Source: Candidatus Saccharimonadia bacterium
Lineage (GTDB): Bacteria; Patescibacteriota; Saccharimonadia; Saccharimonadales; Saccharimonadaceae
Reading direction: 5' to 3'
Length of the DNA stretch: 17,265 bases
Assembly (NCBI GenBank): GCA_023257145.1
Contig: JALRDA010000021.1
Span: 1-17,265, forward strand
A program made the position numbers and the translations under genes. The notes below the pieces were generated by a model. The model was not told the origin of the DNA. It did no database searches and worked only from the letters and a program-made list of their open reading frames with translations. Of this stretch, positions 13,181 through 17,265 are shown piece after piece (positions within the stretch are counted from its first letter, which is position 1; each line of letters starts with the position of its first letter).

Positions 13181-14683
13181 ATGGCAAAGTTTTTACAAGA
13201 TTTACTACAGGCTGAAGAACCGATGTTTACGACGGCGCTTCGTCATCTTGAACGGGCGTCAGGGCACTCGGGCATTGACGTGCGATTGATTAGTGATGTT
13301 ATAACGCGCGCCCACGCTGTGATGCGTCAGATCGGTCTTGACCCTGCCGATACGACAGTAGACGAGTTGTATCACTCGCTCTTGGCGCAAGCGGATAATC
13401 AGACGCTCTTTGCGGAAACTGGATTTGTGGGCCTATCGTTTAACGGTACGATCATATCGTTTAATCCTGATGATATTAAAGCGAGCGCCGAAAAGTCTAT
13501 CGATCAGCACGGCTCACAGTTTATGCAAGCCTGTTTGCGACGCGAGCTAGTGGCGAGGTATAGCGATCATGAGCGAACGGACGACCAGACAGTGCGACAG
13601 TTTGTTGAGGATGCTGGCTTACCAGAATTATGGTATAATGATGCAAACATCCCACAAACAAAAACAACTAAAAAGGAAGAAATTATGGAAAAACCCTATA
13701 TCTTGGCAATTGGTGATATTTTTACTGATGCCTTTATTAAATTACGTGAAGATGAAGCTCGTATTGACACTGATCCGGACGGTAGTAAGCGCCTTAGCTT
13801 GCCATTTGGTTCGAAGCCGCCATATGACAGTGTTGAGATCGTCCAGGCAGTCGGTCCTTCGCCAAACGCCGCCGTGTCATTTAGCCGCCTAGGGCTAAAT
13901 GCTGGTCTGATGGCATTTTTGGGTGATGATCAGCCTGGCAAAGATTCTTTTGAATACCTTCATCAAGAAAATATCGACACAAGTACAGTTGTGGCTGCCG
14001 AAGGGATGAAATCAAACTACTACTACGTATTGCGCTACGGGGCTGACCGTACCATTTTGGTGAAGAATGAAGAATATGAATATACGTGGGTAGCACCTGA
14101 AAAAACTCCTGATTGGATTTATCTTTCGTTGATTAGTGATGCATCGTGGCAGCTTCACGAAGATTTGCTCGCTTACTTAGAGGCGCATCCAGAGACCAAG
14201 TTGGCGTTCCAGCCAGGAACATTCCACTTTAAGTGGGGTGCCGAGAAGCTCGCGAAAGTTTACGCACGCAGCCATATTGTCGTTATGAACCGCGAAGAAG
14301 CCGTTGACGTGACCGGCGAGTCGTACGATTCATTGAAGGGACTAGCCGATGCTCTACATGTACTAGGTCCAAAGATTGTCGTAATTACTGACGGGCCTAA
14401 CGGATCGTATGCATCATACGATGGTAAGCTCGTCGCTATTCCTAATTACCCAGATCCAGCAGCGCCTGTTGATCGCACCGGTGCGGGTGACGCGTTTGCC
14501 TCAACGATTGTTGCAGCGCTTGCGCTAGGCGAGTCTATCGAGACTGCACTGACCTGGGCGCCGATCAACAGCATGAATGTCGTGCAGCATCTCGGTGCGC
14601 AGGCAGGCCTACTGCACCGTGAAGATGTCGATAGGTTGCTAGCTGAAGCGCCAGAAGATTACCGCGCGAAGGAGATTGTGTAG
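13181..14683 (+). CDS. PfkB-family kinase with 168-aa N-terminal extension
   Basis: The 500-aa ORF has two parts. Residues 1-168 form a mostly helical domain I do not recognise, containing the stretch IGLDPADTTVDELYHSLL (about 51-68). Residues 169-500 make a complete 332-aa PfkB kinase, starting MEKPYILAIGD and ending with DRTGAGDAFAS (from about residue 431), the anion hole and catalytic Asp. The usual GGNxxN substrate motif reads VGPSPNAAVSFSRLG, so substrate choice may differ from that of the preceding kinase. The joint is an A-rich linker (PQTKTTKKEEI) encoded by DNA that looks like a promoter plus 5' leader, and ATG 13685 has its own SD. The protein could therefore be made as a 500-aa fusion, as the kinase alone, or both. 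It is followed after 3 nt by the LOG-like gene. Confidence 0.85.
   Translation: MAKFLQDLLQAEEPMFTTALRHLERASGHSGIDVRLISDVITRAHAVMRQIGLDPADTTVDELYHSLLAQADNQTLFAETGFVGLSFNGTIISFNPDDIKASAEKSIDQHGSQFMQACLRRELVARYSDHERTDDQTVRQFVEDAGLPELWYNDANIPQTKTTKKEEIMEKPYILAIGDIFTDAFIKLREDEARIDTDPDGSKRLSLPFGSKPPYDSVEIVQAVGPSPNAAVSFSRLGLNAGLMAFLGDDQPGKDSFEYLHQENIDTSTVVAAEGMKSNYYYVLRYGADRTILVKNEEYEYTWVAPEKTPDWIYLSLISDASWQLHEDLLAYLEAHPETKLAFQPGTFHFKWGAEKLAKVYARSHIVVMNREEAVDVTGESYDSLKGLADALHVLGPKIVVITDGPNGSYASYDGKLVAIPNYPDPAAPVDRTGAGDAFASTIVAALALGESIETALTWAPINSMNVVQHLGAQAGLLHREDVDRLLAEAPEDYRAKEIV
13631..13687 (+). promoter_or_regulatory. Internal extended -10 promoter, leader and SD for the kinase alone
   Basis: TGGTATAAT at 13631-13639 is a perfect extended -10 (TGn-TATAAT). 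It is followed by a 44-nt A-rich stretch (13641-13684, roughly 60% A, few G or T), typical of an unstructured leader. AAGGA at 13673-13677 lies 7 nt before ATG 13685, in frame with the long ORF. No -35 box is needed for an extended -10 and none is clear. The signals sit exactly at the boundary between the N-terminal domain and the kinase. Confidence 0.55.
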
Positions 14684-14686
14684 ACT

Positions 14687-15298
14687 ATGCGATATCAGAT
14701 TTGTGTTTCGGGAGCGGCGAGCGGTGATACGGTAAAGCGTTCACACCAACTAGCCTTTGAGCTAGGAAAGGCAATTTCTGCCGAGGGTAAGACGCTACTG
14801 ACTGGTGCGACTGTTGGTTTACCACATTACGCAGCAATGGGTGTTATGGCGGCCGAGGGTGCGACGCGCGGACTTTCTATCGGGTTTTCACCCGCTGCAT
14901 CATTCCGCGAGCACGTTGCGACATACCGTCTACCAACAAAAGAATTTGATTACATCAACTTCACAGGTATGGAATATGTCGGACGTGACGTGCACTTGGT
15001 CCGCAGCAGTGATGCGATCATTACTGTCGGTGGGCGCATGGGAAGCCTGCATGAATTGTCGACAGCCCTTGAAAGCCGCAAAGTTTGCGGTGTATTGTTG
15101 GGAAGTGGCGGATTGGCTGACTACACGCCGGTCTTACTTGAGAACATCGAGGCGCCAGGTGCGCGCGACGTAATCTATGACACAGACCCTGTCCGTCTAG
15201 TGAAAAAGGTTATTGAAGCTTTAGACCGCAAGTATGCTGATTTCAAGCATGACGGGACTGATTCGCAGGTGAGTGACGTACGCGCTGGCCGCGGCTAG
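14687..15298 (+). CDS. LOG/SLOG-like Rossmann-fold nucleotide-binding protein
   Basis: The 203-aa protein resembles the LOG/TIGR00725/DprA-like (SLOG) superfamily. It has an N-terminal strand and small-residue loop (ICVSGAASGDT), TLLTGATVGLPHYAAMG, and the hallmark VGGRMGSLHEL (about 113-123). The last corresponds to the PGGxGTxxE motif of LOG phosphoribohydrolases, with the Glu retained but Pro and Thr changed. LOG enzymes release ribose-5-phosphate from nucleoside monophosphates; other members bind nucleotides or act as stress sensors. Being last in an operon that handles ribose-5-phosphate makes a nucleotide-salvage role plausible but unproven. The start ATG 14687 lies 3 nt after the kinase stop, with AAGGAG (14669-14674) 12 nt upstream. 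It is cytosolic, with no membrane segment. Confidence 0.75.
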   Translation: MRYQICVSGAASGDTVKRSHQLAFELGKAISAEGKTLLTGATVGLPHYAAMGVMAAEGATRGLSIGFSPAASFREHVATYRLPTKEFDYINFTGMEYVGRDVHLVRSSDAIITVGGRMGSLHELSTALESRKVCGVLLGSGGLADYTPVLLENIEAPGARDVIYDTDPVRLVKKVIEALDRKYADFKHDGTDSQVSDVRAGRG

Positions 15299-15319
15299 GA
15301 TAGAGCTTAATCCGGTATG

Positions 15320-15359
15320 AACACCAGCTGTCCGCCTAATGGCGACCAGCTGGTGTTTT
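15320..15359 (+). terminator. Intrinsic terminator of the carbon-metabolism operon
   Basis: An 11-bp stem (15320-15330 with 15347-15357) carries a 2x2 internal loop and a further 4-bp stem (15333-15336 with 15341-15344) closing on TAAT. A TTTT run covers 15356-15359. It starts about 20 nt after the LOG-like gene stop. Confidence 0.85.
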
Positions 15360-15363
15360 AGCG

Positions 15364-15380
15364 TATAATAGTAAGTAATG
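15364..15380 (+). promoter_or_regulatory. -10 box giving a nearly leaderless uvrB start
   Basis: A perfect TATAAT at 15364-15369 stands 8 nt before ATG 15378, predicting a leader of 0-2 nt. It begins only 5 nt after the T-run of the preceding terminator, so any -35 contact would fall inside the terminator hairpin. No SD is present and no -35 hexamer is recognisable. Confidence 0.55.
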
Positions 15381-17265
15381 AGCGACAAATTCCGTTTGGA
15401 GACTAAATACCAGCCGACGGGCGATCAGCCAAGTGCAATCGCTCAACTTGTCGATGGGCTGAATAAGGGGCAACGAGAGCAAACCCTTCTGGGTGTGACT
15501 GGATCTGGTAAAACGTTTACGATGGCGAACATCATTCAAGACCGCCAAGTTCCGACACTCGTTATGGCGCACAACAAGACATTGGCTGCTCAGTTGTATA
15601 GCGAGTTCAAATCTTTTTTTCCAAACAACGAAGTGCATTATTTTGTTAGCTACTTTGATTACTATCAGCCAGAAGCCTACATCACCAGTAGCGACACGTA
15701 TATTGAAAAAGATAGCAAGATTAACGATGAGATTGACCGTTTGCGTCATGCAGCCACGACTGCGCTGTTGACGCGACGCGATACGATTATCGTCGCCAGT
15801 GTCAGTTGTATCTACGGCATTGGTTCGCCAGAAGACTACGGTGATATGTCAATCGTGGTTAATAAGGGTGAGCGCCGTCAGCAGGACAAGTTTATTCGAT
15901 TATTAACTGACATTCAGTATCAGCGTAATGACATCGATTTTCATCGCGGTACGTTTCGCGTTAAAGGTGACGTGGTGGATGTATTCCCGGCGGGTAATGA
16001 CGTGGCTTTTCGTATCGAATTTTTTGGTGACGAGGTAGATCGCATTACAAAGATCGACCCGCTTACCGGAGAGATCTTACAAGAACCGGACACGTGTATG
16101 ATTTTCCCTAGCAGTCACTATGTCACACCAAAGCAGAAATTGGCTGTTGCGATTGAAAATATCAAACGTGAATTTGGCGAACGTGTCGACTGGTTTGAAT
16201 CACACGATAAACTTCTGGAAGCACAGCGATTATCTCAGCGAACAAAGTATGATATCGAAATGCTAGAAGAGACTGGTTTTGTAAAGGGTATCGAAAACTA
16301 TAGTCGTTATCTGACAAACCGAGAGCCGGGCGAGCAGCCAGCGACTCTACTGGACTATTTCCCTGATGACTTCTTGCTGCTAGTCGACGAAAGTCACCAG
16401 ACGCTACCACAGGTACGCGGTATGTATAACGGCGACCGTGCGCGAAAAGAAGTGCTAGTCGAGCATGGCTTCCGCTTGCCGTCAGCGATGGATAACCGCC
16501 CACTGACATTTGCAGAGTTTGATAAACATATCAATAAAGCGATTTACGTGTCAGCGACACCAGGTGAGTATGAATTGGAACATAGTCCAAATCCTGCGCA
16601 GCAGATTATTCGTCCAACAGGATTGCTCGACCCTGAAATCCAGATCCGTCCAACAGAGGGTCAAATCGATGATTTGATCGCAGAACTAAATGAACGAATT
16701 GCAAAAAATCAACGCGTGCTCATTACGACGTTAACTAAACGTATGGCCGAAGACCTTAGTTCGTATTTGTTAGAAATCGGCATGAAAACTGCATATATTC
16801 ACAGTGAAGTCGACACACTAGAGCGTGGTGACATTCTAAAGGATCTTCGTACTGGTGTGTACGATGTGTTAATTGGTATCAACCTACTGCGCGAAGGCTT
16901 GGATCTTCCAGAGGTAAGCATGGTGGCAATAATGGACGCCGACAAAGAAGGGTTTCTTCGTAGCGAGAGTGCACTTATTCAAACAATTGGGCGTGCGGCG
17001 CGTCACCAAGAGGGTACGGTCATCATGTACGCTGATAAGATAACGCGCTCCATGCAGGCGGCTATTGATGAAACGAACCGCCGTCGTGGTATTCAAGAAG
17101 CCTACAACGCCGAGCATAACGTTACGCCAACTAGTATTGCCAAAGAAATTGATGAAGGTCTACGTGCGATTATTCCTGACAAAGACAAGGACAAGCCACA
17201 GAATCTGGATCTTAAGAAGATTCCAAAAGTGGAGTATAAATCGCTTGTCAAAGATCTGACAGGGC
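15378..17265 (+). CDS. uvrB: Excinuclease ABC subunit B (3' end outside window)
   Basis: The reading frame is open for 629 codons to the window edge; UvrB is usually about 660-680 aa, so roughly the last 30-50 residues are missing, including most of the C-terminal UVR domain. UvrB is the damage-verifying helicase-like core of nucleotide excision repair: it is loaded on DNA by UvrA and then recruits UvrC. Visible features are Walker A GVTGSGKT (39-46), the aromatic-rich beta-hairpin YFDYYQPEAYI that clamps DNA (near 95), the DEAD-like box VDESHQT, SATPGEYE, and helicase motifs LLREGLDLPE and QTIGRAARH. All look intact. The gene is separated from the operon upstream by a terminator and has its own -10 box, without an SD. 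Confidence 0.96.
   Translation, partial: MSDKFRLETKYQPTGDQPSAIAQLVDGLNKGQREQTLLGVTGSGKTFTMANIIQDRQVPTLVMAHNKTLAAQLYSEFKSFFPNNEVHYFVSYFDYYQPEAYITSSDTYIEKDSKINDEIDRLRHAATTALLTRRDTIIVASVSCIYGIGSPEDYGDMSIVVNKGERRQQDKFIRLLTDIQYQRNDIDFHRGTFRVKGDVVDVFPAGNDVAFRIEFFGDEVDRITKIDPLTGEILQEPDTCMIFPSSHYVTPKQKLAVAIENIKREFGERVDWFESHDKLLEAQRLSQRTKYDIEMLEETGFVKGIENYSRYLTNREPGEQPATLLDYFPDDFLLLVDESHQTLPQVRGMYNGDRARKEVLVEHGFRLPSAMDNRPLTFAEFDKHINKAIYVSATPGEYELEHSPNPAQQIIRPTGLLDPEIQIRPTEGQIDDLIAELNERIAKNQRVLITTLTKRMAEDLSSYLLEIGMKTAYIHSEVDTLERGDILKDLRTGVYDVLIGINLLREGLDLPEVSMVAIMDADKEGFLRSESALIQTIGRAARHQEGTVIMYADKITRSMQAAIDETNRRRGIQEAYNAEHNVTPTSIAKEIDEGLRAIIPDKDKDKPQNLDLKKIPKVEYKSLVKDLTG

Noticed and set aside
13569..13892. 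107-codon plus-strand ORF overlapping the kinase joint in another frame
   Set aside because: It starts inside the N-terminal domain coding region and shows no family-like pattern. The overlapping frame carries the PfkB motifs, so this is a shadow ORF.
15336..15749. 137-codon minus-strand ORF over the start of uvrB
   Set aside because: It lies opposite the conserved Walker A and DNA-clamping region of UvrB and resembles no family; it is a shadow.
1..17265. Alternative genetic code (UGA as Gly), as in some CPR lineages
   Set aside because: At least one well-supported gene (6530-6946) ends at TGA directly before its terminator, and no frame needs TGA read-through.

Overview
The window looks like ordinary core-genome DNA from a member of the Patescibacteria (CPR), most likely Candidatus Saccharibacteria (TM7). 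The reasons are the mid-range GC, the small dense gene set, the split transketolase beside RpiB/Rpe, the divergent short versions of several core enzymes, and a short Rel protein. TGA is used as a normal stop (for example at 6530-6532), so there is no sign of the UGA=Gly code of Gracilibacteria/Absconditabacteria. Taxonomy is inferred from gene content only. I see no mobile element, CRISPR array, tRNA or rRNA.

Layout. 1-178 is non-coding. 179-3567 (+) holds an ABC exporter half-transporter, a membrane-anchored FKBP-type PPIase and a thioredoxin-reductase-like flavoprotein. 3560-4267 (-) is a glycerophosphodiester phosphodiesterase, divergent from inorganic pyrophosphatase (4328-4858, +). ppa converges on a short Rel (p)ppGpp enzyme (4897-6435, -), and the two share a terminator hairpin. 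6530-6946 (-) is an unrecognised 138-aa protein with its own near-consensus promoter and a tandem-hairpin terminator. 7086-8108 is GAPDH with its own promoter and terminator. 8232-15298 (+) is one long carbon-metabolism cluster: rpiB, rpe, transketolase N half, transketolase C half, class II aldolase, two PfkB-family kinases (the second carrying a 168-aa N-terminal extension) and a LOG/SLOG-like nucleotide-binding protein. It closes with a terminator, immediately followed by uvrB (15378 to beyond the window end).

How the genes fit together. The 8.2-15.3 kb cluster interconverts pentose, hexose and triose phosphates without a transaldolase in view. Transketolase plus aldolase plus a PfkB kinase could run a sedoheptulose-bisphosphate route, or could feed salvaged ribose into GAPDH. 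RpiB, Rpe and TrxB each carry substitutions at positions that are normally catalytic or cofactor-binding.

The two most interesting signals are regulatory. (1) Four transcription units (ABC exporter, rel, rpiB, uvrB) have a -10 box only 6-8 nt before the start codon and no Shine-Dalgarno, predicting leaderless or nearly leaderless mRNAs. They alternate with genes that have normal SD leaders. (2) The second PfkB kinase has an extended -10 promoter, an A-rich leader and an SD buried in the open reading frame, which suggests that a former two-gene arrangement has become a fusion that may still express the kinase alone.
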